Shown: one piece after another, positions 1 to 12,500 of the stretch | Position numbering within the stretch: position 1 is the first letter of the stretch | Layout of the letters: each line of letters starts with the position of its first letter | Assembly: GCA_014526335.1 (NCBI GenBank) | Contig: JACTAT010000181.1 | Coordinates: 118,750 to 182,749, forward strand | Source of the DNA: Chrysaora quinquecirrha | Lineage: Eukaryota > Cnidaria > Scyphozoa > Semaeostomeae > Pelagiidae | DNA length: 64,000 nucleotides | Direction of reading: 5' to 3' | Made by a program: the position numbers and the translations under genes | The notes under the pieces: generated by a model | Database searches by the model: none | Seen by the model: the letters and a program-made list of their open reading frames with translations, nothing else | What the model was told of the DNA's origin: nothing

Positions 1-420
1 AATGTTATCCCCCCACACGCATCATGTTATCCCTCCACTGTACTGATGTTATCCCTCCACAGTACTAAACAGCCTCCACTGTACTGATGTTATCCCTCCA
101 CTGTACTGAACAGCCTCCACTGTACTCAATGTTATCCCCCCACACGCATCATGTTATCCCTCCACTGTACTGATGCTATCCCTCCACAGTACTGAACAGC
201 CTCCACTGTACTGATGTTATCCCCCCACATGAATCGTGTTATCCCTCCACTGTACTGCACAACCTCCACTGTATTCAATGTTATCCCTCCGCTGTACTGA
301 ACAGCCTCCACTGTACTCAATGTTATCCCCCCACACGCATCATGTTATCCCTCCACTGTACTGAACAACCTCCACTGTACTGCACAGCCTCCACTGTACT
401 GCACAGACATTACCCCGGGT
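1..420. repeat. Minisatellite end of an inverted-repeat element (window-truncated)
   Basis: Tandem units built on CCTCCACTGTACTGA and ATGTTATCCCTCCACTGTAC run from the first base to about 420 and stop at CACAGACATTACCCCGGGTG. The same kind of terminus closes the element at 63428-63860 (ACAGACATTACCCGGGGTG), and a related one closes the element at 31034-32886 (GTTATGCGGGGTG). I read this as the 3' end of another member of that family, with its 5' half left of the window. Open frames across it only mirror the repeat. Confidence 0.75.
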
Positions 421-1742
421 GGTTATGTTTTCATTGGATTTCTCATGTATTGAACTTTAAGGACCTTTATGGGAAACGAGAAAATTCGGGCAAATTTATT
501 GACACCCCCCCCCAATATTTCAAGTATAAATACGCCCCTGCTTCTCATAGATTTGGTATGACAGACATTTTTCTGCTTTTTAGTTTATACCAGCACTGTG
601 TCCATCTTAATCGACCAGCAAGCTGTTACATTTGCCACCAGTTTCAGTTTTAATTTTAATGACTAAATACTGAATGTACATTTAATTGAACCATGAAACT
701 AAACCAAGGCACAGATAAAGAAGGTGCAAAGCTAAGGATAGCTTGCAAAATGTCCACCAAACCTTTAAAGGTTAAGTCATGTTTTCAGGTTGTAAACATT
801 GACCAAAAGACAGCTTTGGGGAAGGATGGCAAAAATATTTGGGCATTTGCTGCCCTAAAATGATTTCAAAAGCGTTTAAATGGTTGAGCAAATGATTCTA
901 GTTTCTGAAGAAAGACTTAAATTGAAAGAAAATAAAACACCATAGGTAAACTTTCACAAATTTGTGCCTAGAAAATCCTTCAAACATCACAGCTGTTACT
1001 TTATAACACTGAAAATTTACTCCAGGAGGTATTATTATTTGTACTGATTCAGTTAAATGCATGTAATCTACCAGACAAGACAAGTCAAGTTGAATCTTAC
1101 TATCTGTATTTTTTTGTTCTTTGTTGTGCACAGGCACACTGGGTGCACCCTCTTCAGATAAACCTAAGTAGGCTACTATCTAGTCTAGATGCCCAGAAAT
1201 AAACAACTCGCTTTGGAAAATCCATGTCGTGCTTGTTTCTATTCTTGGCATGGCTTCAATTCATCAAAATAGTGCTTTTCGTAAGGTAGATCACCGATAA
1301 ACCATCCTTTACTCCAACAAATATTTTCGCAGCAACCAAGCACACATTCGCCATTTTGTTTTGGCAAAGAAAGTGATCGCTCGACGCAAACCAGCCGTGT
1401 CCACGCGGCGCGACTATATTAAAACAATGAAATATGCAATCGACCAATAATGTTTCTCTGGCAGTTTTCTGCCAGAGAGCGTTGATTGGTTGTTAAACAA
1501 TAGGCAAACAAAAGATTTACCGCCACACTTTATTTGAAAAAGAGGCCAGTACAAGCTTTCGTTCATTGTTGCAGATTCTACTCTTTCTCGGAGAAGAGTT
1601 TGAGGCTGCACGCAGGCTAGACACAACCCTACTTCTGCATGAAGGGATGCATATGGTTTTTTTAACTTTCCTTGAAACTGCCCAAATAGAAAATTATTTG
1701 AAATGGTATGGTACGGGAAACAAAAAACATTGCCTAACAGGG
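421..1742. other. AT-rich intergenic stretch, no gene seen
   Basis: Short chance frames only, with no recognisable domain, splice-consistent exon or RNA. There is a C-run near 506-513. I see nothing functional to report here. Confidence 0.5.
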
Positions 1743-2215
1743 GTTGTTTAAGGGGTCGACGTTCATACTTTCCTTCAGAAAATCCCTTGTTCACGGAAGT
1801 TTTTGTAGGATGACTTTTCAGATTGATAGTCAAGCGCGGATTGATAGGGAGGATTCTACCTGATCCCTGTTTCTCGATGTTCGCTTTTAATTTTGGCCAC
1901 GTTCTCCTGTTCCCTGGACAGTCAAGTTCCAGAATCAATCATGTATTTTTCGCTTGAAATACGAGGGTCGTTTAGGGCTTCCCGGCAACATTGGAACATG
2001 CAAAATGTATCCAGGGAACAGCGGAACTTGGTAAAAATTGTAAGGGAAAAAGGGAGCATCAGGAAACAGGCATCGAGTAAAGTAAAATCCTCCTTATCAA
2101 CCCGCTTGACTGCCAATCTGAAAAATAATCCTACAAAACTCCAGAGATTAAGGGGATTTGGTCAAGGGAACAGGGAAACATGTAACCCCCCTAAACGACC
2201 GAACGACCCTTGATA
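1743..2215. repeat. Inverted-repeat (foldback-type) element
   Basis: The left ~150 bases, read on the - strand, match the right ~170 bases. Shared words include CCTATCAA/CCTTATCAA, CGCTTGACT, CAATCTGAAAA and CCTACAAAA, with CCCCCTAAAC-like outer ends. A diverged partial copy lies at about 55600-55810. No coding capacity is evident, and target duplications are not clear. Confidence 0.6.
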
Positions 2216-2290
2216 TTGGCTTATACAACAAGCGAATTAAAGAATACAGAAGCGACTACTGGAAGTCATGTGGAGTTTATGTTAAACATA

Positions 2291-3347
2291 CACTCTTTTT
2301 TTTTATAAGAATACTATAAATTTTGCCCAGCCTCAATGTTCTTAAGAAATTTTCGTTTTGAGCCTGAAAATATTCTTAAAGTATTCTTATTTTTTCAAAC
2401 ATGATATGGTTTCAGGGGAACATAGTTAAAAGAAAAATTACGAGTAAATGGCGGAGCGAAAGAAAAATCTAACTACACACTTTTTTTTTATAAGAATACC
2501 TTATTTTTTGCCGAGCCTCGATTATTCTTAAGCTTATTCGATTTTGAGCCTGAAAATATTCTTAAATTATTCTTAATCATCAATGATGTAAATTGGCCTG
2601 AAGATCAAGAGAAATAAGTCAAATCTTTGTCATTTGTTATTTTGTTAATAAAAAGAGTTACTGTATCAAAGAGTCCGACAGGATGTATGCATTTCAAAAC
2701 AAATACAGTTGCCTGACAATCACACTTATTGTGCAGTGTAAAAAACGCTGAGAAATAAAAATGATCCTTGTCAAGCTTGAGCCTCAGATTATTCTTAAAT
2801 AATTCTTAAATTTCAGCAATTTTGAGCCTGAATATTCTTATAGACTGTATTCTTATAAAAAAAGTGTGTATTATAACAATAAGAATGTTGTTAAACAATC
2901 ATGAAGTTTCGTTTTAACATTTCGCAAAACAGGCAACTGCTGAAAAATGAGGCACAAATATGCGAGCTGAGGCTGAGCATATTCTTACAATATTCTTAAA
3001 AATTGGATGATTCTGTAAAATATTACCCCCGTCCTTGCTTTTAGACTACGTAAATAGACTGTTCTGTTTTTTTGATTGAATTTGAACCTCAGTTGAACCT
3101 AGAGCCTGTGGTGAGTATTACACACGAAGTTATTCTTATCGAAATATATATCTACGAATCGAATCTGGAGTTAAATAAATACAGTCTTCTTGTAAATAGT
3201 GTATATAGTATTTTTGTAATTGAGTGAGATTGAGCCTAGAGTCTAAAAAAGAGTTTATTGCTTCTGAGTCTACATTTGAGCGCCTAATTTTTAACAGATT
3301 CTGAGCCTCAATATTCTTATAAACTTTATTCTTATAAAAAAAGAGTG
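2291..3347. mobile_element. T-rich TIR element (word ATTCTTA), carrying a nested copy
   Basis: The element begins CACTCTTTTTTTTTATAAG and ends with the complementary CTTATAAAAAAAGAGTG. It is flanked by TA on both sides (2289-2290, 3348-3349). The interior repeats ATTCTTAA/TTAAGAAT and GAGCCT words. It is interrupted by a second element (2476-2868) and by an extra ~290-base segment (about 3014-3300) flanked by GATTCTG. The uninterrupted relative is at 28564-28936 in the opposite orientation. It is non-coding and therefore non-autonomous. The CACT..AGTG ends, 2-bp TA duplication and reiterated subterminal words suggest the CACTA/Mirage/Chapaev group, by inference. Confidence 0.8.
2476..2868. 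mobile_element. Nested T-rich TIR element (word ATTCTTA)
   Basis: The ends are CACACTTTTTTTTTATAAG and CTTATAAAAAAAGTGTG, with TA at 2474-2475 and 2869-2870. The relative at 28564-28936 has no insertion at the matching point and a single TA, so this is a real insertion with a TA target duplication. It is 393 bp, non-coding, and shares GAGCCTGAATATTCTTA words with its host element. Confidence 0.85.
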
Positions 3348-3349
3348 TA

Positions 3350-6300
3350 GCAATCGGTACAGTACATTGTAAATATGGTGACGAGAAGTGTAAAAATTTC
3401 GAAAGGGATTTCACTATGTAATACTACGTTATATTTTACCAAGGTTTTACCTGTGGAAGTTAACAAACTCTCCCCTCTGTAAGAAATTCTGACTATACTA
3501 ATTATGCTTAAAGTGACGAATACCTACTTGGTATGTTTCGAAACGAAATTTCCGTTTCTGGGAAGACGTTGCATTAAAAAGCAACTCTCAAGTCCCAGTT
3601 GGCCTAAATCTAGATTAGAAGAGTTGTTTCAACAGTTAGGCGAAACACGGAAAAAGAGATAGATTTTATGTTCGTTTTGAACAGCTTTGATAATAATAGA
3701 AAATTGTTTCTGAATATTGAGAGAGAAATAATATAAATTTTTACTACTAACCTCACTCTGTTTGCCTTCAACAACCTTCACGTTGGAAATCGAAAGAGGC
3801 AGAGAAACAGAAGAGCGAGGGAGGGTCAAATCAAAGGGTAATGATTAAAGTGACAAAAGGTCACATGTTAGAGTGACCAATCAGAATGCTATCTACCTGC
3901 CTTATTTGGATAATCAAATTTTCTAAGGAATATTTCAAAGAAGCTTTTAGCACTGTATCTCCATGGGTTGCAGGAGTCGTGGAATTTTGAATTAAAAAGA
4001 ACTTTTGATCGATAAATTGTCTATTTTGCATATCTCTCTCTGTCTGCTGCGAGGGCGCCATGTTATGCTTGCGCGTGGCTGATTGACGTGGGATTAAGCA
4101 ATCATGTCACTCAAAATGTAAGTTGAAACCTCTTCAGTTCCTAAATATCACATGGGTAAGACACACTTCAACTTGCTGGTTTCAGCTTTCTCCAGATGCT
4201 CGTAACACAAGAACAATGGTGTGTCATAGGTGTGACGTCACACCTATGACACTGGAAAGTGAGCTTTGGTTCCAAAAGACGGGGGTGGCAAAATGAGAAG
4301 ACTGTGGCTGTATGTTCGAGAGATGAACGAGCCTGTGTCTTGACCGTGCTGAAAGAGGCCTGGCACTACACGGTAATCTCGCATGCGCACTAGGTCGGGC
4401 AGGCCAACTGTTGTTGCTGTCGGTTTTTCACAGGGGACCGAAAGGTGTTTCGTCAAACCCAATGCTTCTGCTTGTCGAAATGGAATTAGTGGAGTTTTTG
4501 AACGAAAATCAGCAGCTTTCTTTTAAATAGTTTTTTAGTTGCTCGGGAGTTTTTCACATATTTGAGGAAGATTTATGGATTTTTTTATCGATGATGAGGC
4601 TGCAGGAGGCCTAGTTTTTCGCAGCTAGCCTGAATCTAGTCTCTAGCCCTTTGTTGTGTTGTGCAGCTGAGCTGGAGCTGGTGTGCTTGTGCTGTGATGT
4701 GTGGGCGCAAAGCTGGATTAAGTCCATTGCCAATCTTGTGTGTTAAGATGAAACTCCTATTAGAATTAAAGAATTGATAATTGTTGACATATATCCAGAT
4801 CAAAAGAGAGGATGCAATGTACTGTACAGTACCTAGATGTGCATGTTGGTACTTCCCTGCTAAGGAAGAGACTTTTAACCAGTGCTTGTGGGTATGGGAT
4901 AGGGCAATAATAGAATTTCAGATTCATGTTTTTAAAATAGCTGATATCAAAAAAGTTATTCAACTTTACTAGACTAATACTTTTCTGACTTGAAGGTTCT
5001 GCTTGGATTGACCTACAGTTGTACCAGGTATATTATTGCAGAGTGTGTCAGTAGCTGAAGCAATGATCATTCTTATCCCTACAATTTGAGATTAATTGGG
5101 GTCTGGACAGCATGTCAGTAGTTTGATGAAAAAATTTGTCAAACAAATCCTGACCCTCACAAAATACATATTTTGAACCCCAGCAATTAGATCCTGCATG
5201 CAGTTCCAGTCCCCCTGCCTATTCCAACTCCCCAGTAATTAAGATCCTAAGAATATTTTGGTCATCAACAACAGTAGGGCTACTTACATTATGGCACTTT
5301 TTGTGTTGTAAAATGTCCTTGCATAGTTTCTTAACTTGTCAAAAATCAAACATTTTAAATTTACCTCATTGAGGAGTGCCTAATGGGCTTAATGTATCTT
5401 TTTTGAGTCAAAGTGGAAATGAAGAAAATCAAACATCTATAATTTGTTTTTATGTTTGAAAATCAATAAAAAGTTTGATAGGTACTTAAAACACAGACAG
5501 CTTCTTTGATTGTAGTTTACCTGCTAGCTCAAGAAGAGTTTCTTGATTTTTAGAAAAATGTCTTGGATTAATATTTTTAAGAGTTTTCTTACAAATGAAG
5601 TGTGTAAGTTGTATCTCTGTTATTAAGAGGGAAAGTCTGACATGATCTCTCTTGATTAAAAACATTTTATTTTTGTCTTGGATTAATAATTAAAATAAAA
5701 GAATGCAGCAAAATTGATAACGTCATCCCATTGATTTGTACTTGCCATTTCATCAGATTAGCAAAAAAGAAGCCAAATAAGATGCGGAAGATTTATGGGT
5801 CATACCAAACCAAGGCTGGGCCTAGCCTACCGCATGGTATCTGAAGTTTCGCAACAAAACAGAATAGAAAAGCTCAGGCCCAGTGGAATAGAATAAGACT
5901 TAAATTGCAAGCTGCTCTGCCTGTGGAGAAGATTGCTGTTTGAAACTGTCTCCTCAAGGCCAGCCATCCTGCAAGAACTCCGAGAAGAAACATCAAACTC
6001 TCGCAGCTTCTAGTTGCTCTTGAGTAGGATGCGCCAAACTTCTTTGGTTTCAGCGGGAGAAAATCTCAAATCTGATTGGCAGAAATCACTTTGTCTATTC
6101 GCATGCGTTATTACCGTGTGGCTCTGATTCGTCAAGATTTTATTGTTCAAAGACAATGCAACTGGCTGTTCATCTCTCGAACAATCTCAGTGCGGGATTT
6201 TCAAATGTTTTTAACGGACTTGTTAGAACTTGCTTGTGATGGACCCATCAAGAAGCTATCTCCAGTTTGCCTGCAAGTGAGTTGCTTCAAATTCTCGAGT

Positions 6301-6465
6301 AATTTTACGAAATTGAACTATTTATGTGATCTTGCTCTTGATCCATAATTTAAAATCTTTAACATGTTAACAGAACCAGTGTTCATTTCCTAAGAAAACG
6401 ATCATTTTGGATCAGTGAACAGCTAAAAATCATTTTATGATTTGAATAATGGGAAGTGGTTGATC
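3350..6465. other. Intergenic DNA with a palindrome and diverged inverted segments
   Basis: No gene is recognised. Bases 4300-4460, read on the - strand, share blocks (GCATGCG, ATTACCGTGT, CATCTCTCGAACA) with 6090-6190. This suggests the ends of an old ~2-kb inverted-repeat element. The rest is AT-rich single-copy-looking sequence. Confidence 0.4.
4221..4252. repeat. 32-bp perfect palindrome centred on a CRE
   Basis: GTGTCATAGGTGTGAC is followed immediately by its exact reverse complement, with no spacer. The centre is TGACGTCA, the CREB/ATF consensus. It could form a cruciform or bind a symmetric dimer. No gene start was found close by. Confidence 0.85.
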
Positions 6466-7896
6466 GAGGTAATGATAAGGTAATGCGGATCAGTAATTGA
6501 TTAGTGAAGAATCAGGGCAAGATTAGTTAGGAATCAGGTAATGATTCAGGTGAGGTTCAGGTAATCATTAGAGTAAGGATCAGTAAGGATTAGTTAAGGA
6601 TCAGTAAGGATCAGCTAAGGATTAGTGAGGATCAGGTAGTGATTAGTTTAGGATCAGTAATGATTAGTGAGGATCAGGTAATGATTAGTTTAGGATCAGT
6701 AATGATTAGTGAGGATCAGGTAATGATTAGTTAGGAATCAGTAATGATTAGTGAGGATCAGGTAATCATTAGTTAAGGATCAGTAATGATTAGCTAAGGA
6801 TCAGGTAATGATTAGTTATGGATCAGTAATGATTAGTGAGGATCAGGTAATGATTAGTTAAGGATTAGTTAAGCATCAGTAAGGATCAGCCCAGGATCAG
6901 TAAGGATTAGTTAAGGATCAGCGAGGATCAGTAATGATTAGTTAAGGATCGGTAAGGATCAGTAAGGATCAGTAAGGATCAGCTAAGGATCAGTAATGAT
7001 TAGCTAAGGATCAGCGAGGATCAGTAATGATTAGTTAAGGATCAGGTAAGGATCAGTAAGGATCAGTAAGGATCAGCTAAGGATCAGTAATGATTTGTTA
7101 AGGATCAGTAAGGATCAGTAAGGATCAGTGAGGATCAGGTAATGATTAGTGAGGATCAGTAAGGATTAGTTAAGGATCAGCGAGGATCAGTAATGATTAG
7201 TTAAGGATCTGTAAGGATCAGTAAGGATCAGTGAGGATTAGTGAGGATCAGTAAGGATCAGTAAGGATTAGCCAAGGATCAGCAAGGATCAGTAATGATC
7301 AGTAAGGATTAGCTCAGGATCAGTAATGATTAGCTAAGGATCAGGTAATGATCGGTAATGATCAGTAAAGATTAGCTAAGGATCAGCAAGGATCAGTAAT
7401 GATCAGTATGGATTAGCTCAGGATCATTAAGGATCAGCTCAGGATCAGCAAGGATCAGCAATGATCAGTAAAGATTAGCTAAGGATCAGTAATGATTAGT
7501 TAAGGATCAGCAAGGATCAGCCAAGGATTAGTTAAGGATCTGTAATGATAAGTGAGGATCAGTAAGGATTAGCTAAGGATCAGTAATGATTAGCTAGGGA
7601 TCAGTAATGATTAGCTAGGGATCGGTAATGATTAGTGAGGATCAGGTAAGGATTAGGTTAGGATCAGTAAGGATTAGCTAAGGATCAGCGAGGATCAGTA
7701 ATGATTAGTTAAGGATCGGTAAGGATCAGTAATGATTAGCTAAGGATCAGGTAATGATCAGTAATGATTAGCTAAGGATCAGCGAGGATCAGTAATGATT
7801 AGTTAAGGATCAGGTAAGGATCAGTAAGGATCAGTAAGGATCAGCTAAGGATCAGTTATGATTTGTTAAGGATCAGTAAGGATCAGTAAGGATCAG
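6466..7896. repeat. Satellite array of ~10-11-bp GGATCAGTAA / TGATTAGTTAA units
   Basis: More than a hundred short units alternate GGATCAG and TGATTAG cores with TAA, GTAA or CTAA linkers. The block about 6910-7890 reads almost identically to 22760-23735 inside the giant palindrome, including rare variants (GGATCATTAAGG, ATGATAAGTGAGG). It is therefore a recent copy of that array or its source. The array ends abruptly at the hAT-like element that begins at 7897. Confidence 0.95.
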
Positions 7897-8630
7897 CAGG
7901 GGCGCAAATGAGGGGGTGTGGGGTGTGACACCCCCCCAATAATTTTTCCAACCGGTCCCAGTAGCTACTTTATAGTGATAAAGTCGGTCCCGATCCGGCT
8001 CTGAACTAAATTATTTCCAATTTCAATAGTAATAAACAGAGTTGTACCCGAAACCCAAAGAAAAATCGGTAAAAACTTGCTCTCATGCAGATCATTGAAC
8101 ATTGAACTTAATTCACCACGCTGTTTTGCATAGCAGGAAATAGTGATGACGTTTCTTTGAAAGAACAAATTAGCAAACAAAAGGGCCAGAGCAGCTAGGC
8201 GGGACAACTTTCGGCCAGTTGCAACCCAATCCCTTCATGACAGTACAATGTATTGGTAGTCAATACTGCCGTTAGTCAGGAGATGCCTAGCTGTACAACA
8301 AAGACAAGTTGTGTCAGCCATTTCTGGCCTTTTTTTATGTTTCTGGACAATTCCGGGCGCCAGGCGACAACGTCGACATAAATTTTGACAAAACTTGTTG
8401 TTTCTTAGGTTTTCTTCAACAGCTGGGCTGCGCAAAAATTACATTAAAAGAGTCCTGAAATGGTCACCAGAGCGATTCTAGCAACCCAATTTTTCAAAAT
8501 TTTCCGGGGAGCATGCCCCCGAATGCCCCCGAACCCCCCTAGGTGGGTGCGCTTTTCGGCACACAAAGACCAATACCCTTCGGTCCCACTTCATGACACC
8601 CCCCCAATAATTTTTTCGATTTGCGCCCTG
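7897..8630. mobile_element. Short hAT-like non-autonomous element
   Basis: It starts CAGGGGCGCAAAT and ends with the reverse complement ATTTGCGCCCTG. Just inside both ends is a second inverted block, TGACACCCCCCCAATAAT on the right and the same words on the left. CAG/CTG termini of this kind are typical of hAT elements, but I see no 8-bp duplication at the flanks (a satellite on one side). There is no transposase. Confidence 0.6.
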
Positions 8631-8634
8631 CTAT

Positions 8635-9170
8635 CTTTAATCCGTCGATAACCCTACCCTTAAAATTTAATCCTGCCGATAACCCTACCCTTAAAATTTA
8701 ATCCCGTCGATAATCCTACCCTTTAAATTCAATCCCCTCAATGACCCTTCCCTTCAAAATTCAATCCTAAGGTCAACCCTACCTTTTAAAATTAAATCTA
8801 AAAGATAACCCTTTAAAATTCAATCCTAAAGATGACCCTACCCTTTAAAATTCAATCCTAAAGATGACCCTACCCTTAAATTTAATCCTACCAATAACCC
8901 TACCCTTTAAATTCAATCCCATCGATAACCCTACCCCTCAAACTTCAATCCTTGAGATAACTTTAAAATTCAATCGTGGAGATATTCAATCCTGGAGATA
9001 ACACTCCACTTATAGTTCAATCCTAAAGATAACCCTACCCTTAAATTGAATCCTACTAATAACCCTACCCCTTAAAATTCCATCCTGTCGATAACCCTAA
9101 CCTTCAAAATTCAATCCCGTCGATAACCCCCCCCCTAAAGATTCAACCCGAGAGATAACCACACCACACC
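8635..9170. repeat. Minisatellite, ~31-bp unit
   Basis: Units of the type AAAATTCAATCCTAAAGATA plus ACCCTACCCTT repeat about 17 times with point differences and deletions. AACCCTACCC is telomere-like in look, but the long spacer in every unit rules out a telomere tract. Confidence 0.9.
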
Positions 9171-9534
9171 TCACAGGGCAAGAATTTTAGAACAAAGTTT
9201 TCGCTGAAAAAAATAAAAACTTTATTGCTCTTTGCTTTCTTTTCATTTCTTTTTTCCTTCAATTTTCAATCTTATTTTTTTTATTTCATTTTTTCTTTTT
9301 TATTTACGTTTCAATTTCTTCTTCCTCTTTTCTTTCCGCTTTTCTTTCTTTGAAACCACGTGACCCATCGGGACCACAGGGTGGCCGAGTGATGTAGAAA
9401 TTTCTGAGAGAAAAATAAAGAATTTTCAACCCTATGCCCATGCAATTTTTCTGCCTGGCAGTTGAGGCTTGGTCAAACTGGTCAAAGTTGTTGACCAACA
9501 TGTCAAATTATATCAAAATTAGACGTTAATGGCA

Positions 9535-9542
9535 GTAGTGAG
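9535..9542. repeat. 8-bp target-site duplication, left
   Basis: GTAGTGAG here and again at 13532-13539, directly abutting the terminal repeats of the hAT element. The 8-bp length is diagnostic of hAT transposition. Confidence 0.95.
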
Positions 9543-12500
9543 CAGTGGCGGACTGGCTCAGAATTTTTCACCGGCCATGGAGGACTGAAGGGGGCCCTAG
9601 TGGGTGTGGCCTGAAAAATTGGGGCGTGGTCAAGTATGAACTTCGATGCAATTCGTTGATTCCTTGCCAACATAACACGTGTGGCACTTGCAAAGCAACT
9701 TTTTCTTTGTTTTGCAAATACAATCTAATCGCTACAATTAAAATCATTACAAGAAGTTATAAACTTTTCGGTCCGAATCTGATTTCAGTCTACAAAAGTA
9801 TTTTTGACATCTCTTGAGTACGGCGAGCCAGACGATCGATAATAACTTCATTGCTCAAACTGTTGAGCAACTCTTTCTCGATACTCATCAGCATCGTGGC
9901 TTCCAGCATGTCTTCTTTCATGGAATTTTGAGAAGGATCTTTCGCAGTTGACTTGCGTGACCGACAAGGTGCATAAGACTTTGTACGCCAGGTATAGGTT
10001 GTCGTAGGTCCTCTCGTGGAGTCGATATTTTGAAAGAAGCCTTAAAGCGCACGTTGAACAGTCCCTGCATGCAACCTTTACTTCTTCTGCAACGCTGTTC
10101 CTTTCTTCATCTTCAGAAGCTTCACCTTCAATTGTATACTCTGCGTTAATGCTCTTAGTAGTTTTGCGCAAACGATTTTAGCTCATCTCTTAGATTTTCT
10201 ACGGTGATAGATGGCGCCAACGTACAAATGCTAGCTAAAGCTCCTTCGGGAATTCCATGCAGCACAATGTCGTCAAATCTTGCTGGATCTAAACACGATA
10301 AATCGATGAACAGGCTTTTATGGGAAGCGAAGCGAGATTCTAAGGCTTCAACTACCCTATCCATAATTACATTGTTAGTGTCCACATTAAATTCCATCTT
10401 TGCATCGAGATTTCTATCTACATCCGCTACCTCGCCTGCCATTATTCTCCTTCTACGGACTCTTCTTTCTTTCAAGTCCGTTTCTACTCGCATTTCTTCA
10501 AATTGATCTTCAATATAACTGCTCGAGAATTGCATCTCTTCAGCTGTTGCGTCCAACTCCTTATTTATCATTTCGGCATATGATCTTGCTGCAGTATAGA
10601 TGTCATCAAACTCTCGAGACTTTCTTTTGAGGTTGAGACTTGCAATCTGCACAATGTTCCATGCTTTCACCATGTCTAACCCCTTTGTTTGTAAGTACTC
10701 CGACAAAGGTACTGTCTCTTCAAAGATTCTTAGAAAGATGAAAGCGGACAAAATGGTCTGAAATTGCAGGAAAGCGTTGATGATTGCTTTTGCTTCTTCT
10801 CTAACTGTAAGCTCAAAATTTATTGATGTGGAGATGGTAAATAGACAAATGAGTAGATCCAGAAATGAATTCACTATTGGCTTCTCATACGTTCCAAATA
10901 TACCTCGTAGGGCGTTGGACTTGCCTGACCATCTTGTCTCACCGATGAGCTTCAGTCGTCTTGTTTTCTCCGTTCCAATCCTCCCCTCGAGCTGCTTCTG
11001 CCAAACATCTGCCCTCTTATATGAAGCTTTGATGAATGTTGCAACCTTTTGCAAGAGATTGAAGAATGAAACGGAAACAATACAGCATTTTGTTGCATCA
11101 ACAATGACTAGATTGAGCACATGTGCATGACACCATATGTGTACATGTTGGCCTGCTGCTTCTGTAAGCTTTGCTTGCAAGCCATTGTACAAGCCATGAC
11201 AACTTGCTGCTCCATCTGTGCTGTCAGAGATGCAGTTCTTAATGTCGATCTCCAGTCTCTCAGTGACTCCTTCAAGAGGTTAAAAGACCTTTTCCACTCC
11301 CATCGAGCCTTGGAACGATTGCTAGAAATCTTTCATGAATACAATCGTCAAGAACATAACGTACGACAAAGCTGCATTGATCTTTAGTTGTTATATCTTG
11401 TGTCGTATCCACTTGTATTGAGAAAACTTTCGCACGAGCTACTTCCCCGCTTATTTTCTCCTGCATCATTGATCTTATAATTTCTAGTATGTTATTTATG
11501 GTTGTTTTGCTTATCATTGTGATCAAAGAACCTCTTCCTTTGCTTTTTTCTTTCCCTTTCTTCTTGAGCTTCTCTTTTCGGAGCCTGGATTGCTTTATGA
11601 CAGTTTCTAGATGTCTGCTTAGCTTTTCGTCATACTTGGTCAGCAATTGGAGAATGGCAAGTAAGTTTCCATGATTTTGGGTTTCCCCATCTAGCGTGTA
11701 GCCTGCCTCTTCACGGTGACCTCTGAATGCAAGTCCTTGTCTACCCATCGTCTTGATAACCTCGATGATCCTGTCTAATACTTCTCTTCTTTCTTTCACT
11801 GCTTTTCTATGATTCATCTCTGACGTGTTGAGAGCATTGAAAATATGATTATTACTTATTGCTCGAAGGTAATCTTGAACATGTTTGCTATGAGTCTTTG
11901 ATGCTTCATGCTCATTAACGCGTTGACTTACACGGTGAAAATCTTTAAATCCTGTTACAAAATTTGAAGTTGTACATGCTGATCCAACGGGCTCGAAAGC
12001 AAGACAAACTGTACAGAAAAGGGCTTCCTTTGCCTCTGAATGCGATAACCATTGTCTTTTAACCGTCTCTCCGGATGGCATATTGCGTGAATATATTCTG
12101 TAGTCAAAAGGCACACCTTTTCTGGTTGCAAGGGATGGACAGAAAAAAAGTCTTTTAGTTGGGAACGGTTTGGGCAAGTGAAGAGCGAGGCATTGATGGT
12201 TGGTTGTATTGATTGCTGGTCTTCTTTGGTGTCTTCTGGTAAGGCAGCGCCGCTTTCAGGATCGCCAATGGTGGGTAAATCCTTCTCCACAGTTACGTTA
12301 ACAGCAGGGCCTTCGTCGACGTAGCTCATTATTTCCATTTTAGCACTGTGATCGAGATTCAGATCATAGCCCACTGCAGCGTGTGCCTTCTCAACGAAAT
12401 CTTCGTTTCCATTCTCTGGTTCATCAATTGTTGAGAACTCTGTGCATTTTGGTGACATTGGCTTTTCCATTGGAACTTCTTCCTGGACCTTTTCCGTTTC

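Noticed and set aside
6466..7896. CRISPR-like array
   Set aside because: Units are continuous 10-11-base repeats with no unique spacers, in a eukaryotic context.
8635..9170. Telomere-like AACCCTACCC runs
   Set aside because: Each sits in a ~31-bp unit with AATTCAATCC spacers, so it is a minisatellite and not telomeric repeat.
10204..11387. + strand frames antisense to the hAT transposase
   Set aside because: Shadows of the real - strand gene, which has recognisable hAT motifs.
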